Assembly: GCF_000231405.2 (NCBI RefSeq)
Contig: NZ_CP007032.1
Coordinates: 992,001-1,056,000, forward strand
Direction of reading: 5' to 3'
Origin: Desulfitobacterium metallireducens DSM 15288
Lineage (GTDB): Bacteria > Bacillota > Desulfitobacteriia > Desulfitobacteriales > Desulfitobacteriaceae
Length of the DNA stretch: 64,000 bases
The notes under the pieces are model-generated. The model was not told the origin of the DNA. It ran no database searches and was given only the letters and a program-made list of their open reading frames with translations. Both the position numbers and the translations under genes were made by a program. Within the stretch, counting starts at the first letter, position 1, and each line of letters starts with the position of its first letter. Of this stretch, positions 63,689 to 64,000 are shown in pieces.

Positions 63689-64000
63689 ATGAGTTATGTT
63701 TGGACATTTATCCTTGCCCTGTTGATCGCAGTTTTGGCTACTCCAATTTCAATGATTTTAGGTCATCGTTGGGGTGCCATCGCGATTCCGGGAGGACGAC
63801 ATGTTCATAAAAGACCGATACCCCGAATTGGTGGATTAGCAATCTATGCCGCCTTTTGGCTTGCAATCGTGTTTACACAAAGCTGGAATTCAGACCTTTC
63901 TGGTTTATTTGTCGGAAGCACGATAATTGTAGGGGTAGGTCTTTGGGATGACATAAAAGACATGCGGCCCTTGACCAAACTCTTTTGGCAAATCGCTGCG
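63689..64000 (+). CDS. MraY/WecA-family polyprenyl-phosphate sugar-1-phosphate transferase (partial)
   Basis: First 104 codons, cut by the window end. Ribosome site GGAGGATA. IPGGRHVHKRPIPRIGGLAIY is the family's first cytoplasmic motif (given here as HKRPIPRIGG), and GVGLWDDIKDMRP holds the conserved DD pair. Probably WecA/TagO-like, starting teichoic-acid or polysaccharide synthesis by adding GlcNAc-phosphate to undecaprenyl phosphate. Confidence 0.88.
   Translation, partial: MSYVWTFILALLIAVLATPISMILGHRWGAIAIPGGRHVHKRPIPRIGGLAIYAAFWLAIVFTQSWNSDLSGLFVGSTIIVGVGLWDDIKDMRPLTKLFWQIAA

Overview
The window reads as chromosomal DNA of a low-GC, spore-forming member of the Clostridia. The mix of genes looks most like the Desulfosporosinus/Desulfitobacterium group (inference from gene content; no search was run). 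Signs are Gram-positive gene starts with strong AGGAGG ribosome sites, many TTG/GTG starts, spore-related genes (CotH kinase, a GerMN lipoprotein), many rubredoxin and ferredoxin proteins, an ATP-type PEP carboxykinase, and lipoproteins instead of periplasmic proteins. No rRNA, tRNA, CRISPR array or prophage was seen.

Layout. 1-2.3 kb: two small conserved proteins and NADP isocitrate dehydrogenase. 2.4-8.5 kb: a glycosyltransferase/acyltransferase pair, then five genes (NusG-II protein, ApbE flavin transferase, Gx-type membrane protein, EcfT-like membrane protein, flavinylated lipoprotein) that match the flavin-export and flavinylation half of the flavin-based extracellular electron transfer locus known from Listeria. 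8.6-13.4 kb: DegV, aminotransferase, metallo-hydrolase, flavodoxin-ferredoxin protein and mntP under a manganese riboswitch. 13.6-26 kb: pckA, a Ca-type P-ATPase, acetyltransferase and DAHP synthase genes, a radical SAM protein, a cation diffusion facilitator and a GerMN lipoprotein. 26-34.4 kb: metallo-hydrolases, a DUF4405 membrane protein, an ArsB/NhaD-like permease with a His/Pro-rich loop, pirin, and a YkvI-type permease under a TPP riboswitch.

34.4-48.8 kb: two cyclic-di-GMP genes, a phosphodiester glycosidase, a LysR regulator, a Co/Ni ECF pair without an ATPase gene, MscL, a double rubredoxin, a zinc uptake operon (znuA-znuC-znuB-zur) with a visible promoter and operator, and an island of four unknown small proteins with a perfect 30-bp hairpin. 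48.8-56.3 kb: pseudouridine synthase, aminopeptidase, dehydrogenase, lipid kinase, CCA enzyme, a rubredoxin-flavin reductase fusion and queG (its true start may be a non-standard AUA codon).

56.4-58.3 kb holds the most interesting arrangement: a small protein with a (KGTGKG)n tail, transcribed divergently from a CotH-type kinase gene that is followed 15 bp later by a small SET-domain gene. This recalls the divergent cotG-cotH pair of Bacillus, but with a putative lysine methyltransferase added, so the repeat protein may be a shared target of phosphorylation and methylation on the spore coat (inference). An IS21-family element with intact istA/istB and a 6-bp target duplication lies immediately downstream. 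The window ends with an aminotransferase-Lrp pair, an FmdB-type zinc ribbon, trmL and the first 104 codons of a MraY/WecA-family sugar-phosphate transferase.
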